DNA from: Alphaproteobacteria bacterium
Lineage (GTDB): Bacteria > Pseudomonadota > Alphaproteobacteria > JAEUKQ01
Direction: 5' to 3'
DNA length: 34,184 bases
Assembly: GCA_016794225.1 (NCBI GenBank)
Contig: JAEUKQ010000011.1
Location: forward strand, 1 to 34,184
This document shows, piece after piece, positions 17,384 through 27,852 of the stretch; within the stretch, counting starts at the first letter, position 1, and every line of letters starts with the position of its first letter. A program made the translations under genes and the position numbers. The notes under the pieces were generated by a model, which ran no database searches, was not told the origin of the DNA, and saw nothing but the letters and a program-made list of their open reading frames with translations.

Positions 17384-17761
17384 ATGAAAGAGAATCCCGT
17401 TGGTTGGTTTGAAATTTATGTCGCCGATATTAAAAGAGCCAAAAATTTTTACGAAAATGTTTTTCAAACTAAATTAGAAAAATTGGGTTTTGATGACCCG
17501 AATTTCGAGATGTGGTCTTTTCCTGGCGCACCAACAATGGGCGGCGCATCAGGTGCACTTTGCCGCATGAAGGGCATAAACCCAGGACATAACAGCGTTC
17601 TTGTGTATTTTTCCTGCGTTGATTGTGCCATCGAAGAGAAACGTGTGCAGCAATTTGGTGGAAAAGTTCAAAAAGCCAAACAGTCGATTGGTCAATACGG
17701 TTTTATTTCTCTGGTTTATGACAGCGAAGGTAATATGATTGGCCTTCATTCCATGAAATAG
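17384..17761 (+). CDS. VOC-fold (glyoxalase/bleomycin resistance-like) protein
   Basis: A 125 aa single VOC domain: GWFEIYVADIKRAKNFYENVF at the N-terminus, the central FPGAP segment, and a C-terminal YGFISLVYDSEGNMIGLHS. The last stretch contains the usual D-x-E/D-G-N-x-x-G-L-H strand. The family holds glyoxalases, dioxygenases and binding proteins that share a metal-binding beta fold, but single-domain members like this usually have unknown substrates. GAAGG precedes the ATG. It is alone, between tRNA-Ala and the converging ccmC. Confidence 0.85.
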   Translation: MKENPVGWFEIYVADIKRAKNFYENVFQTKLEKLGFDDPNFEMWSFPGAPTMGGASGALCRMKGINPGHNSVLVYFSCVDCAIEEKRVQQFGGKVQKAKQSIGQYGFISLVYDSEGNMIGLHSMK

Positions 17762-17791
17762 CATTTGTTAAACTAGGGTACATTGGCTGTG

Positions 17792-17820
17792 CAGGCGGAA
17801 TTGTAAAGTAAAACCGCCTG
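17792..17820. terminator. Possible weak bidirectional terminator
   Basis: A 7-bp inverted repeat CAGGCGG (17792-17798) / CCGCCTG (17814-17820) with a 15-nt loop lies between the converging VOC gene and ccmC. There is no good T run on either side, so termination is only suggested by the location. Confidence 0.35.
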
Positions 17821-17830
17821 GAATGATCGT

Positions 17831-18550
17831 TTAAATCCTGTTTTGATGGGACAATCGATATAAATTATCCAATCGGCGTGATAGCAGAATTGTTTTAATA
17901 CGCACCATCCATAACACAAGAAACAAGGTGGCAAATGCTGCCATCATAACCAGCAGCGGGTATAAAAAGCTGTTGTGGATGGTTGATCCATCAAGCCGTA
18001 ATATGCTGGCCGGTTGGTGCAAAGTAAACCACCAATCAACTGAAAATTTAATGATCGGTACGTTAATACCGCCAATCATGGCCAACAATGCTGATGATTT
18101 TGCAGCCATTTCTTGGTCTTCAAAAGAACGACGCAAAATCATGATTCCGAGATATAAAAAAAATAGGATTAGGGTAGATGTTAGCCGTGCATCCCATACC
18201 CACCAAGCACCCCACATTGGCTTGCCCCATAATGATCCAGTTGCCAAGGCCAGAAAGGTGTAAATAGCTCCAATTGGTAGTGCTGCTTGCAGCATGATGT
18301 CGGCAACAGGCGCCCGCCAAACCAAAAAAACAAACCCCTGAACGGCTATCATCGCATAAATAAGCAGCCCAATAGATGCAGCGGGAACATGGATATAGAT
18401 AATGCGAACAGTTTCGCCCTGTTCAATATCTGCGGGTGACAGAACCAAACCCCAATATCCGCCAATACATAACAAAATAACGGCCAATACAGCTGCCCAT
18501 GGTAAAACCAAATTAATCCATCGGCGCAACCGTGTAACATTCTGAATCAT
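17831..18550 (-). CDS. ccmC: Heme export/transfer protein CcmC
   Basis: A 239 aa inner-membrane protein with six predicted helices and the tryptophan-rich WGAWWVWDARLTS signature (near residue 112), which contacts heme in this family. CcmC loads heme onto CcmE in System I cytochrome c maturation. Conserved periplasmic histidines of the family are visible (IYIHVPAAS and FTLHQPASI). A ribosome binding site GGAGA precedes the ATG. It is the last gene of ccmA-ccmB-ccmC. No ccmD frame is visible in the 69 bp between its stop and the VOC gene. Confidence 0.95.
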   Translation of the reverse strand: MIQNVTRLRRWINLVLPWAAVLAVILLCIGGYWGLVLSPADIEQGETVRIIYIHVPAASIGLLIYAMIAVQGFVFLVWRAPVADIMLQAALPIGAIYTFLALATGSLWGKPMWGAWWVWDARLTSTLILFFLYLGIMILRRSFEDQEMAAKSSALLAMIGGINVPIIKFSVDWWFTLHQPASILRLDGSTIHNSFLYPLLVMMAAFATLFLVLWMVRIKTILLSRRLDNLYRLSHQNRI

Positions 18551-18606
18551 TATCTTCTCCGTACATCAAATATCTATCTTGCACCTAAGTTCAGAGCTGG
18601 CTCGCA

Positions 18607-19272
18607 CTAACCTTGGCGAATAACCCAACCGCTAACCCAGGGACACAAAATAAGAAAAAATAAAAATAAGGCTGCAAGCAACATTAGGTTATTGTATGTA
18701 CCGCCGCCGCCAACCGGCATAGGATATGATAATCCAACTCCAAATAATAAGACCGGTATCATGAGTGGCAGTAAAATAATAGGTAAAATCAGTTGCTGGC
18801 GCACGGCACGCACTGTTAAAGCCGCCCCCATAACAGTTAGCAAACTAAGGCTAGGAAACGATAAAAGCAAAGAAAGCAAAACCCTTTCCCATTGCCCAAA
18901 AGACATATCCAATAAAATTGCCGCCAATGCTGTGGCTAGAAAAATGGTTGGCATCATAACCAAAAAATGCCGCAATGCTTTTATCAAAGCCAGCTGCCAC
19001 CCAGTAATCCCGCAGCTTAATAATTGCTCTAGAGTACCGTCGCGCCAGTCATCCGCCCACAAATGATCAAGCGGCATAAAGTTTGTTAATAGCAACAACA
19101 CCCAAATAATAGGTATGGCTGTCTGAGATAAAAGTAGCTGATCAGTACTAAGTGTGATAGCAAACACAAAAATAGCAACTAGAAAAAAGGCACTTGCAAC
19201 AACAACATCCTGCTGCTGACGCCAACCAATGACAACTTCACGATTTATCAGAAAAAATAGCTGCTTGATCAA
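18607..19272 (-). CDS. ccmB: Heme exporter subunit CcmB
   Basis: A 221 aa membrane protein with about six helices, the permease partner of CcmA. Family features include the N-terminal REVVIGWRQQQDVVVASAFFLV and the segment PLDHLWADDWRDGTLEQLL. The CcmAB complex uses ATP to release holo-CcmE. The start is set at the second TTG (19272) because AAGGGG lies 9 nt upstream of it. The first TTG at 19281 abuts the AAGGGG directly and would add three residues. It lies between ccmA and ccmC on the same strand. Confidence 0.92.
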   Translation of the reverse strand: MIKQLFFLINREVVIGWRQQQDVVVASAFFLVAIFVFAITLSTDQLLLSQTAIPIIWVLLLLTNFMPLDHLWADDWRDGTLEQLLSCGITGWQLALIKALRHFLVMMPTIFLATALAAILLDMSFGQWERVLLSLLLSFPSLSLLTVMGAALTVRAVRQQLILPIILLPLMIPVLLFGVGLSYPMPVGGGGTYNNLMLLAALFLFFLILCPWVSGWVIRQG

Positions 19273-19292
19273 AGTAAACAACCCCTTTATTC

Positions 19293-19925
19293 TTAATTAC
19301 TTGGGCGCAAACCACCATTATACAACATAAATTCATCAACACCGGAAAGCCGAATATTTGTATGGCTACTCATGATCAGAATTCCACCGCGTTTAAGAAA
19401 AGAAGAAACTTGCTGATAAAAAAGTTCTATGGCTTGCGAATCAAGCGCAGACAAAGGCTCATCTAATAACCAAAGATTTGCCCCAAGCATCTCCAAGCGT
19501 GCTAAAGCCAAGCGTCTTTGCTGACCCGCAGATAGGAATTGGGTTAAGTGTTTTTGCTCTCGGTGTAATCCCCAATATTCTAAAACTTCGTCAGCTTTTT
19601 TCATGAATCCGTTTCGTATGTTTTTCATAAACAACTTGGCGATCGATAAATTTTCAAGAACTGTCAAAAATCCTTTTAGACCATTTTGATGACCTAAATA
19701 ACCTATGCGAATCTGCTCTGACTGCATAATAGGTTCTTGATACCACAAAATTTGTTCTGGCTGCGGAATGGGAATAATATTGGCAATTATCTTGATCAAG
19801 GTTGTCTTGCCCGACCCGTTAACGCCATAAATAACAGCCCCCTGCCCGGCGTATAGTGTTAAAGACAGGTCTTGCAATATCAACCTTTGATTGCGCTGAA
19901 AGTGTAACTGGCTAATCTTCAGCAT
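19293..19925 (-). CDS. ccmA: Heme exporter ATP-binding protein CcmA
   Basis: A 210 aa ABC ATPase of the normal CcmA size. Walker A is GVNGSGKTT (near residues 34-42), the ABC signature is LSAGQQRRLALAR (near 130), and Walker B is LWLLDEPLSALD (near 152), followed by the H-loop region SSHT. LSAGQ and the short length are typical of CcmA. It is cytoplasmic, bound to CcmB and CcmC, and powers heme handling in cytochrome c maturation. It is the first gene of the ccmABC block. GGAG lies 12 nt from the ATG, a somewhat long spacing. Confidence 0.95.
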   Translation of the reverse strand: MLKISQLHFQRNQRLILQDLSLTLYAGQGAVIYGVNGSGKTTLIKIIANIIPIPQPEQILWYQEPIMQSEQIRIGYLGHQNGLKGFLTVLENLSIAKLFMKNIRNGFMKKADEVLEYWGLHREQKHLTQFLSAGQQRRLALARLEMLGANLWLLDEPLSALDSQAIELFYQQVSSFLKRGGILIMSSHTNIRLSGVDEFMLYNGGLRPSN

Positions 19926-20197
19926 CTTACATTTTTACTCCGCTCTCTAATTATGATCTGTACCTTGGCTTGTTGTTATCCTTGGTACCCTAAAATGATT
20001 GACGAATGCGTGGTTCCATTACATAGTGCAGGTGCGATAAAGTAATATCCTATTTAACCACGGTTTGACATGGTATCGTGCGCGTATGATCCTTATCATA
20101 TCAGGTATAAAAAGGTTATGTACATCATAAAAGTTTTCAATGCCACACAGGCCAGGTATGAATTTTACCCACTATATAATATAAATGGAGAATGATT

Positions 20198-22888
20198 GTG
20201 CAAGTCGGACAAGACACTCTAAGAACCCGCCGTCAACTTAAGGTTGGTCAACAAACGGTGGATTATTTTAGCCTAAAAGCCGCACAGCAACACTTAGGTG
20301 ATTTAACAAAACTGCCTTTTTCATTAAAAATTCTGCTTGAGAATTTATTGCGTTATGAAGATGGTCGCACAGTAACAACAGCCGATATCAAAGCGGTTGC
20401 TGAATGGTTGCAAAAAAGACAATCAACCCATGAAATCGCTTTTCGCCCTGCGCGTGTATTGATGCAGGACTTTACGGGTGTACCGGCCGTGGTGGATTTG
20501 GCGGTCATGCGTGATGCCATGCAAAAAATGGGCGATGATCCCAAAAAAATTAACCCCTTAACTCCTGTTGACTTAGTAATTGACCATTCGGTCATGGTAG
20601 ATCACTTTGGAACCAAAGATGCTTTTAAACAGAATGTCAGTTTAGAATACCAACGCAATGGTGAACGATATGCTTTTTTACGTTGGGGGCAAACTGCTTT
20701 CGATAATTTTCGTGTCGTACCACCTGGAACGGGAATCTGTCACCAAGTTAATCTTGAATATCTATCGCAAGTTGTTTGGACAAAAACACAAACAGGACAA
20801 ACAACACCATCAACCCTAGTTTACCCAGATACAGTTGTCGGAACAGACAGTCATACCACTATGGTAAATGGTTTGGCAGTTTTAGGCTGGGGAGTTGGCG
20901 GTATTGAAGCCGAAGCGGCCATGTTAGGACAACCTATTTCTATGGTTATTCCAGAAGTTATTGGTTTTAAGCTTACAGGTCAGTTAAAAGAAGGTGCAAC
21001 AGCCACTGATCTGGTTTTAACCGTAACAGAGATACTGCGTAAAAAGGGCGTCGTTAACAAGTTTGTTGAATTCTACGGACCAGGCCTTAACAATCTGTCG
21101 CTGGCAGATCGAGCAACTATTGCCAATATGGCACCAGAATATGGTGCTACCTGCGGTTTTTTCCCAATTGATGCCGAAACGATCCGTTACTTAAAATTTT
21201 CAGGTCGCTCAGCACAGCAATGTCAACTGGTTGAACTTTACGCAAAAGAGCAAGGATTGTGGCGTGATGACAAAATTGACCCTGTTTTTACTGACACAGT
21301 TACCTTAGATATTGGTACCGTTGAGTCATGCTTAGCTGGTCCTCGCCTACCCCAGGAAAAAGTTTTATTAAGCCAGGTTAAAGGCACTTTCATTTCAGCA
21401 TTACCAGTTTTTGGTAAAAAAACCATTCAGGTACGCCAAGCAGCAAAACGTGATCTAGCAAGTGAAAACCTCATGGATGGTGATGTTGTCATTGCCGCAA
21501 TTACCAGCTGCACCAATACATCCAACCCAAGTGTTATGATTGGTGCTGGTCTATTAGCGCGCAATGCTAATCTTAAAGGATTAAACGTAAAACCCTGGGT
21601 TAAAACGTCGCTTGCACCTGGCTCACAAATTGTTAGCGATTATTTTGCAAAATCGGGACTACAAGATGATCTAGATAAATTGGGGTTCCATTTGGTGGGG
21701 TATGGTTGCACAACCTGTATTGGTAACTCAGGCCCACTGCCAGAGAAAGTTGGAAAATCCATCGAAAAAGACCAACTTGTTGTTGCCGCTGTTTTATCTG
21801 GAAACCGTAATTTTGAAGGGCGGGTTAATCCACTAACCCGCGCCAATTATCTTGCTTCGCCTTTATTGGTTGTTGCATATGCATTAGCTGGTAGCGTAGC
21901 AATCGATCTTCTGAATGACCCATTAGGTTTGGATGCTCAAGGTAAACCGGTTTATCTTAAAGACATATGGCCAAGCAATAAACAAATTGCCGAAGCTGTA
22001 CAACAGGCTATAACACCCGAGATGTTCCAAAAACGTTATGGCAAGGTATTTGAAGGTGATTTAGATTGGAAAAACATTAAAATACCACAAGGATTGACAT
22101 ATAAATGGAACAATCAATCCACTTATGTCCGTCAGGCTCCTTATTTCGATCAATTTCAGGCAAAACCAGAAGATTTGCAAGATATTCGTGGCGCAAAGGT
22201 GCTGGCTATCCTTGGGGACAATATTACGACCGATCATATCTCGCCCGCCGGATCAATTGAAAAAAATAGTCCAGCCGCAACATATCTAGAAAAACATGGC
22301 GTTTCTTATGAAGACTTCAATTCCTATGGTGCACGGCGCGGTAATCACGAAGTCATGATGCGCGGTACCTTTGCGAATATTCGGTTAAAAAATGAACTGG
22401 CTGGTGGTAAAGAAGGCGGATATAGTAGGCTGGCCGATGGCCGAATCGCCAGCATTTACGATGTCGCGATGGATTACCTGCAAAAAAAGGTACCGTTGAT
22501 TGTTGTAGCCGGAAAAGAATACGGTACCGGTTCATCACGTGATTGGGCTGCAAAAGGTCCAAAATTGCTTGGGGTCACCGCTGTCATTGCTGAAAGCTTT
22601 GAACGTATTCATCGCTCGAATTTGATTGGCATGGGTATTTTACCCCTATTATTACCAACAGGTACCACAAGGCAGCTACTTAAACTTAATGGTCAGGAAA
22701 CCATTGATATAGTGGGCATTACAAAAGCTATAAAGCCTCGTATGCAACTAACCCTGGTCATTAAGCGCAGCACTGGCGAATCCGAACAAGTTAAAGTTAG
22801 CCTGGCAATTAATACCGAAGATGAAATTCAGTATTATAAAAATGGCGGTATCTTGCCTTGTGTTGTGCGCCAATTGCTGAAAAAATAG
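20198..22888 (+). CDS. acnA: Aconitate hydratase A
   Basis: An 896 aa aconitase that interconverts citrate and isocitrate in the TCA cycle using a 4Fe-4S cluster. The cluster cysteines are in SCTNTSNPS (Cys near 437) and CTTCIGNSG (Cys near 503 and 506), matching the AcnA layout. The C-terminal swivel domain includes [13 protein letters not shown] and [13 protein letters not shown] with the substrate-binding arginine. GTG at 20198 is preferred as the start: GGAG (20187-20190) is 7 nt before it, whereas the ATG at 20192 is too close. It is monocistronic, ends at a shared terminator and converges on htpG. Confidence 0.97.
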   Translation: MQVGQDTLRTRRQLKVGQQTVDYFSLKAAQQHLGDLTKLPFSLKILLENLLRYEDGRTVTTADIKAVAEWLQKRQSTHEIAFRPARVLMQDFTGVPAVVDLAVMRDAMQKMGDDPKKINPLTPVDLVIDHSVMVDHFGTKDAFKQNVSLEYQRNGERYAFLRWGQTAFDNFRVVPPGTGICHQVNLEYLSQVVWTKTQTGQTTPSTLVYPDTVVGTDSHTTMVNGLAVLGWGVGGIEAEAAMLGQPISMVIPEVIGFKLTGQLKEGATATDLVLTVTEILRKKGVVNKFVEFYGPGLNNLSLADRATIANMAPEYGATCGFFPIDAETIRYLKFSGRSAQQCQLVELYAKEQGLWRDDKIDPVFTDTVTLDIGTVESCLAGPRLPQEKVLLSQVKGTFISALPVFGKKTIQVRQAAKRDLASENLMDGDVVIAAITSCTNTSNPSVMIGAGLLARNANLKGLNVKPWVKTSLAPGSQIVSDYFAKSGLQDDLDKLGFHLVGYGCTTCIGNSGPLPEKVGKSIEKDQLVVAAVLSGNRNFEGRVNPLTRANYLASPLLVVAYALAGSVAIDLLNDPLGLDAQGKPVYLKDIWPSNKQIAEAVQQAITPEMFQKRYGKVFEGDLDWKNIKIPQGLTYKWNNQSTYVRQAPYFDQFQAKPEDLQDIRGAKVLAILGDNITTDHISPAGSIEKNSPAATYLEKHGVSYEDFNSYGARRGNHEVMMRGTFANIRLKNELAGGKEGGYSRLADGRIASIYDVAMDYLQKKVPLIVVAGKEYGTGSSRDWAAKGPKLLGVTAVIAESFERIHRSNLIGMGILPLLLPTGTTRQLLKLNGQETIDIVGITKAIKPRMQLTLVIKRSTGESEQVKVSLAINTEDEIQYYKNGGILPCVVRQLLKK

Positions 22889-22908
22889 AATTTACTTAGT
22901 TAGATTAT

Positions 22909-22950
22909 CCGGATTATTGGTTTAAAAGCCAATAATCCGGCTTTTGTTTT
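22909..22950. terminator. Shared terminator between acnA and htpG
   Basis: A perfect 12-bp stem CCGGATTATTGG (22909-22920) / CCAATAATCCGG (22929-22940) with an 8-nt loop, followed by CTTTTGTTTT on the plus strand. It clearly serves acnA. It lies just past the htpG stop but lacks a good T run on that strand. Confidence 0.85.
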
Positions 22951-24817
22951 AACCCACTACACGGCGTAAGAATTTATAAACCTTTTTTTGGTAATCAGCC
23001 GGATTACTAAGGCCATCACCTTCGCTAAGCCGCGCTTGTTCATAAATAATCCAGGCAATATCTTGAATATCGTCCGCCTGATTGCCTTTGGCCAAATATT
23101 GGGACAAGTCCTGAACCAGCGGATGTGATAAGTTAATTTCAAGAATACGTTTGGTTTGCTGACTTGTTTGCTGATATTGGCGCAATAAACGCTCAAGACG
23201 AATATCTGCATCCCCCGCTTCGGCAACCAAACAGGCTATGGTATCGTATAAACGTTGGGATGGTTGCACATCTTTAACAACGTCCTTTAAGGCAATCTTA
23301 AACAGGGTTAAAATACCATCTGTTGCATTTGTTGTTGGCTGTTTTTCAGATGTCTGGGTTAGTGGTGCTATTTTATTTAGATCATGCCCGCTGCGGGTTA
23401 TGGAAATAAGTTTTTTTCCTTCAATCTCACCAATATTTGGAATCCAAAATTCATCTATTGGATCGACCATAAAAATTACCTCAATACCGCGTGCCTTAAA
23501 TCCCTCAAGATAATGACTATGTTGGGCACGCTCTATACTATCAGCAGAAAGATAATAAATATCTTGCTGGGTTGGTTTCATACGGGCTACGTAATCGCTA
23601 ATGGCGATCGTTTTTTCCTGGGCACTGCTTGCCACACGCAATAATTTTAACAATTGGGGTCGATGATCATAATCTTCCCAAAGCCCTTCTTTAAGGACTT
23701 GGCCAAAATTTTTCCAGAAAACAAGATATTCTTCAGGGTTTTGTTCGGCCTTTTTCTGCAAGTCGGCCAGTATACGCTTGATTAAACTTTGACGTATTTT
23801 GGCAAGAATAGGGTTATCTTGAAGTGTTTCACGACTGATATTTAACGGAAGATCTTCTGAATCAACCACGCCCGTAACAAACCGCAACCATTTTGGTAAC
23901 AACCCAGGACATTGATCGGTTACAAACACGCGCTTGACATGCAACCTGATATGACAACGCTGTTCCGGATGAAATAGATCAAAAGGTCGCTCGCTAGGGA
24001 TAAAAAGTAACGCTGCAAAATCAACTTTACCTTCTGCCTTAAAATGCAAATTCATCCAAGGATTGCTACCCAAGTGGGTCAAATGACGGTAGAATTCGCT
24101 GTATTGCTGGTCTGTTATCTCTGCTTTGGGGCGTATCCAAAGCGCTGTGGCCTGGTTAATACGTTCTTCCTTAGCACTGCCATCAATCAGAAAGATTGGT
24201 ATGCTAATATGATCAGAATATTTTTGAACGACTTCTTTAACAAGCGCGGCTTCTAAAAATTGCTTTTGATCATTTTTAAGATGCAGAATTATTTCTGTCC
24301 CACGCGTTTCATCTTCTGACTTATCAATAGTAAATTCACCCTTACCTTCAGAACTCCATTTCCAAGAATACTCATCGCCAATCTTGCGTGAGATAACCTC
24401 GACCAGGTCAGCCACCATAAAGGCTGAATAAAATCCAACCCCGAATTGTCCTATCAGACTTGGTGAACCAGAACTTTTATCTGTTTTTTCAAGATGTTCT
24501 TTGATAAATTTAGCCGTCCCGCTATGGGCAATTGTACCCAAATTGGTAATGAGCTCGTCACGATTCATACCAATCCCATTATCGATAATATGTATCGATT
24601 GCTGCTGTTGGTTCAATTTAATAGAAATTTGAAAATCGTTTTTTTCAGTCAGCAGGCCTGGATTTGTTACCGCAAGGTAGCGCAGTTTATCGCATGCGTC
24701 AGCAGCATTGGCAATCAACTCACGCAAAAAAACTGATCGATCGCTGTACAAAGAGTGTGTGACTATTTCCAACAACCGACTAACTTCGGCCTGAAAAGAC
24801 ATTTTCTGGGCTGTCAT
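22949..24817 (-). CDS. htpG: Chaperone HtpG (Hsp90)
   Basis: A 622 aa Hsp90 of normal bacterial length. The N-terminal GHKL ATPase domain has RELIANAADACDKLR (near 30-45), IIDNGIGMN and GQFGVGFYSAFMVAD. The middle domain has PLNISRETLQDNPILAKIRQ, with the catalytic arginine region. The C-terminal dimerisation domain has NLSHPLVQDL. It is a cytosolic ATP-dependent chaperone. GGGGAT lies just upstream of the ATG. No heat-shock promoter was recognised in the 180-bp divergent region with the helicase gene. Confidence 0.97.
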   Translation of the reverse strand: MTAQKMSFQAEVSRLLEIVTHSLYSDRSVFLRELIANAADACDKLRYLAVTNPGLLTEKNDFQISIKLNQQQQSIHIIDNGIGMNRDELITNLGTIAHSGTAKFIKEHLEKTDKSSGSPSLIGQFGVGFYSAFMVADLVEVISRKIGDEYSWKWSSEGKGEFTIDKSEDETRGTEIILHLKNDQKQFLEAALVKEVVQKYSDHISIPIFLIDGSAKEERINQATALWIRPKAEITDQQYSEFYRHLTHLGSNPWMNLHFKAEGKVDFAALLFIPSERPFDLFHPEQRCHIRLHVKRVFVTDQCPGLLPKWLRFVTGVVDSEDLPLNISRETLQDNPILAKIRQSLIKRILADLQKKAEQNPEEYLVFWKNFGQVLKEGLWEDYDHRPQLLKLLRVASSAQEKTIAISDYVARMKPTQQDIYYLSADSIERAQHSHYLEGFKARGIEVIFMVDPIDEFWIPNIGEIEGKKLISITRSGHDLNKIAPLTQTSEKQPTTNATDGILTLFKIALKDVVKDVQPSQRLYDTIACLVAEAGDADIRLERLLRQYQQTSQQTKRILEINLSHPLVQDLSQYLAKGNQADDIQDIAWIIYEQARLSEGDGLSNPADYQKKVYKFLRRVVG

Positions 24818-24997
24818 TTTTTATCCCCAATTACTATTTATTATTCCCAAATTGTTGCTCAGCAAGTTTTGTTTCAACATCATAAAGCCTATTTTAAGCT
24901 TTTGTAGCTGATGTTAAAAAACCCTTAATAAAAAGCTTGTTTTGATATAAGATTAACTTACCTTCTTATCAAGAGTTATGATGTAACGAGATTAATT

Positions 24998-27469
24998 TTG
25001 TCATCCACTTATTCAAAAAGTAAAATTATCGCAGTCCTGGGCCCAACAAACACGGGAAAAACTCATCTGGCGATGGAAAGGTTGCTGGCGCATCAATCTG
25101 GAATGATCGGTTTTCCCTTGCGATTATTAGCGCGCGAGAATTACGAACGCGCTGTTCGTTCTAAAGGACGTGATTATGTTGCATTAATAACAGGCGAGGA
25201 AAAAATTATACCCTCAAAAGCACGTTGGTGGATCTGCACTGTCGAAGCAATGCCCATTGATAAAAAAGTAGATTTTGTTGCTGTTGATGAGATCCAGCTT
25301 GCGGCCGATCGTGAACGGGGTCATATTTTCACTCAAAGGCTATTATTCGCTCGTGGGACAAGCGAGACTATGTTTATGGGTGCCACAACGATCCGTTCGA
25401 TCCTAAATCAATTATTGCCAGAAAGCGATTATATTGAACGGCCGCGTCTGTCTGTTTTATCCCATACAGGGTACCGCAAAATTTCTCGCCTTCCTAAACG
25501 CAGTGCTATTATTGCCTTCTCATTTGAAGATGTTTACCGTATTGCTGACTTACTGCGCCACCAATGTGGCGGAACATCTATTGTTATGGGTGGACTAAGC
25601 CCCAGAACACGAAATGCACAAGTCGAAATGTACCAATCTGGCGAAGTGGATTATTTAGTAGCCACCGACGCAATCGGTATGGGATTAAATATGGACATTC
25701 ACCATGTAGCCTTTGCAAAATTGCAAAAATTTGACGGCCGTTACTTTCGATCATTAACATCCGCAGAAATTGCCCAAATTGCTGGTCGTGCCGGACGCCA
25801 ACTTACGAACGGTTCTTTTGGTAGCACTGATCAGGCGGGATTATTAGATGCGTCAATTGTCGATTCTGTTGAAAATCATCGCTTTGACCAACTCGAACAA
25901 ATAGAGTGGCGTAACCACCAGCTTGACTTTACGTCGCCGTCCAAATTACTTCACAGCCTTGATCAAAAACCGGCTAAACCATTGTTAAAGCGATCACAAG
26001 AGGCTGATGATCAACGTTCTTTAAGCTTCTTGATTAAAGATCCTGAAATTCTTAAACTTTGCCAAACCCGCCAAGAAACCAGCCTTTTATGGGAGGTTTG
26101 TCAGATTCCTGATTTTCGTAAGATGATGACAGATGCTCATCTGCATCTTATCAAAAAGGTGTTTCTACTTCTACGCGAACAACAGCATTTACCAGAAGAT
26201 TGGGTTGCAAGCCAGGTTGAACGGCTTAATCATACAGAGGGCGATATTGATACGCTTATGAATCGTCTAGGGCATATTCGGACATGGACATACATTTCAT
26301 ACAGGCCTTCCTGGCTTAGTGCACCCCAGGAATGGCAAGAAAAAACACGCTTAATTGAAGACAAACTTTCTGACGCTTTGCATCGTCAACTTACTCAACG
26401 ATTTGTTGATCGTCGACGCACTGTTCTTGCCAAACATTTAAGTATGGAACAGCCCACCCTAGCAGGCATTCAGCAAAATGGTCAGGTTGTTGTTGAAGGT
26501 TATCCAATTGGCTGGTTGCATGGCTTTAGATTTATAGCCGAACCCGACCAAAATATTGCCTCTTATCATCAGCTGCACCAAGTGGCCCGGCGCGCTTTAC
26601 GCCAAGAAATTGACCGTCGTATTGCAACAATACGACAATCAGCCAATTTGACCCTTGATGATAATGGCTATATTTACTGGGAGAATGCACAAATTGCTTT
26701 AGTAACCAAAGGCAAAGATATTTTGTCGCCCTTGGTTCGGGTTATAGCAGACGACCTGGTTGAACAGGGGCAAAATCATCTTTTATCTAAATTATTAGAG
26801 GGATGGCTTAACCAATATCTACGCAATAACTTACCAATGCTTTATCTAAACTCCCTCAATACAAAACTGCCGGCACTGGGACGTGGTTTGTTGTTTCAAC
26901 TTCAGCAATCTCTTGGTTTTGTTAACAAATCAGTTCTTGATGAACTGGGACCAGAGCTACAAAAAACCGTTCCTATCACTCGTAAGGGCTTGTTTGCAAT
27001 TGGAAAATATGGCGCGTGGTTATATGGAATATTTCAGCCCAACAGAATGAGTTTAAGAACAATCCTTTGGCGTACCTTTTTCCAAAAAGAAACCAAAATT
27101 TCTCCGCCAACAAAAAGATTATTTTATGTCAATAAAAAATCGCCCCATAATTTTTATCAGGACATCGGTTATCATTATGTAAACTCTTTCATGATAAGGT
27201 GTGATATGCTTGAAAAAATCGAACTATATTTTGATAGTATTACCCGCCAAGGTGATTTTCAATTATCACAAAAACATGAAAATGATTTGCAAGTAACATC
27301 GAAACAATTGCCTGCTTTACTAAAATTTCTAGGATATCGACTCTATAAAAATGATCAGGGCGAATTTTATCGGCGTCGACACAAAATTTCCCAAGCAAAA
27401 CCAAGCGTTCTTGATTATTCTGATGATTCATCACCTTTTGCGATCTTAAAAAACCTGGGGACGGATTAA
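24998..27469 (+). CDS. SUV3-like DExH/D helicase
   Basis: An 823 aa helicase of the alphaproteobacterial family related to mitochondrial RNA helicase SUV3. Walker A GPTNTGKT is at residues 15-22, the Walker B box DEIQLAADRERGH near 96, ATDAIGMGLNMDIHHV near 225, and motif VI QIAGRAGR near 260. The long C-terminal half has no zinc motif that I can see and presumably contains the SUV3-type accessory domains. It probably unwinds RNA. The only usable start before Walker A is TTG at 24998, with a weak ribosome binding site (ACGAG). Its stop codon overlaps the start of the S4 gene (TAATG), showing translational coupling. Confidence 0.9.
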   Translation: MSSTYSKSKIIAVLGPTNTGKTHLAMERLLAHQSGMIGFPLRLLARENYERAVRSKGRDYVALITGEEKIIPSKARWWICTVEAMPIDKKVDFVAVDEIQLAADRERGHIFTQRLLFARGTSETMFMGATTIRSILNQLLPESDYIERPRLSVLSHTGYRKISRLPKRSAIIAFSFEDVYRIADLLRHQCGGTSIVMGGLSPRTRNAQVEMYQSGEVDYLVATDAIGMGLNMDIHHVAFAKLQKFDGRYFRSLTSAEIAQIAGRAGRQLTNGSFGSTDQAGLLDASIVDSVENHRFDQLEQIEWRNHQLDFTSPSKLLHSLDQKPAKPLLKRSQEADDQRSLSFLIKDPEILKLCQTRQETSLLWEVCQIPDFRKMMTDAHLHLIKKVFLLLREQQHLPEDWVASQVERLNHTEGDIDTLMNRLGHIRTWTYISYRPSWLSAPQEWQEKTRLIEDKLSDALHRQLTQRFVDRRRTVLAKHLSMEQPTLAGIQQNGQVVVEGYPIGWLHGFRFIAEPDQNIASYHQLHQVARRALRQEIDRRIATIRQSANLTLDDNGYIYWENAQIALVTKGKDILSPLVRVIADDLVEQGQNHLLSKLLEGWLNQYLRNNLPMLYLNSLNTKLPALGRGLLFQLQQSLGFVNKSVLDELGPELQKTVPITRKGLFAIGKYGAWLYGIFQPNRMSLRTILWRTFFQKETKISPPTKRLFYVNKKSPHNFYQDIGYHYVNSFMIRCDMLEKIELYFDSITRQGDFQLSQKHENDLQVTSKQLPALLKFLGYRLYKNDQGEFYRRRHKISQAKPSVLDYSDDSSPFAILKNLGTD

Positions 27470-27780
27470 TGATGAAAGATAGTTCTTCAGAAGAAATCAA
27501 GAAAATCAGGCTGGATAAGTGGTTATGGTGTGCACGTTTTTTAAAAACCCGAACACTTGCTACCAACTTTTGCACTGAAAACCGTGTTCGAATTAATGGG
27601 CATGCTGTGCAAAAAGCCGGCGCATTTATTCAAGTTGGCGATATTTTAACCTTTGCTTGGCAAAATAACATTGCCGTTGTGAAAGTGCTTGGTATTCCGA
27701 TCCATCGCGGCCCATCATCTGAAGCAAAAAAACTATATGAAAAAATTGATCAACCAGTACCGACAGTTTCAACGGATTAA
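27469..27780 (+). CDS. S4-domain RNA-binding protein, Hsp15-like
   Basis: A 103 aa protein with one S4 RNA-binding domain: IRLDKWLWCARFLKTRTLA near residues 13-31 and NRVRINGHAVQKAGAFIQVGDIL. It ends in an Lys/Glu-rich tail. The LDKWLWxxRFxKTR start is characteristic of the Hsp15/RNA-binding S4 subgroup, which in E. coli rescues stalled 50S subunits. It overlaps the helicase stop by 1 nt, so the two are translated together. The helicase-S4 pair is commonly seen in alphaproteobacteria. Confidence 0.9.
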   Translation: MMKDSSSEEIKKIRLDKWLWCARFLKTRTLATNFCTENRVRINGHAVQKAGAFIQVGDILTFAWQNNIAVVKVLGIPIHRGPSSEAKKLYEKIDQPVPTVSTD

Positions 27781-27820
27781 TAAAATTTTCCAAGGATAGT
27801 AATAGGAACAATAATTAAAT

Positions 27821-27850
27821 TTGGTTAGAACAATTCTAGCTTTAGATAAT
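27821..27850 (+). promoter_or_regulatory. Candidate promoter with a dyad, upstream of the indolepyruvate oxidoreductase gene
   Basis: -35 TTGGTT (27821-27826), an 18-bp spacer and -10 GATAAT (27845-27850). A 13-nt dyad TAGAA-CAA-TTCTA (27826-27838) lies in the spacer and could be an operator. The leader would be about 135 nt. The match is moderate. Confidence 0.35.
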
Positions 27851-27852
27851 TA

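Noticed and set aside
20065-20090. TTGACA and TATGAT upstream of acnA as a promoter
   Set aside because: The spacer is only 14 bp, too short for a normal sigma-70 promoter.
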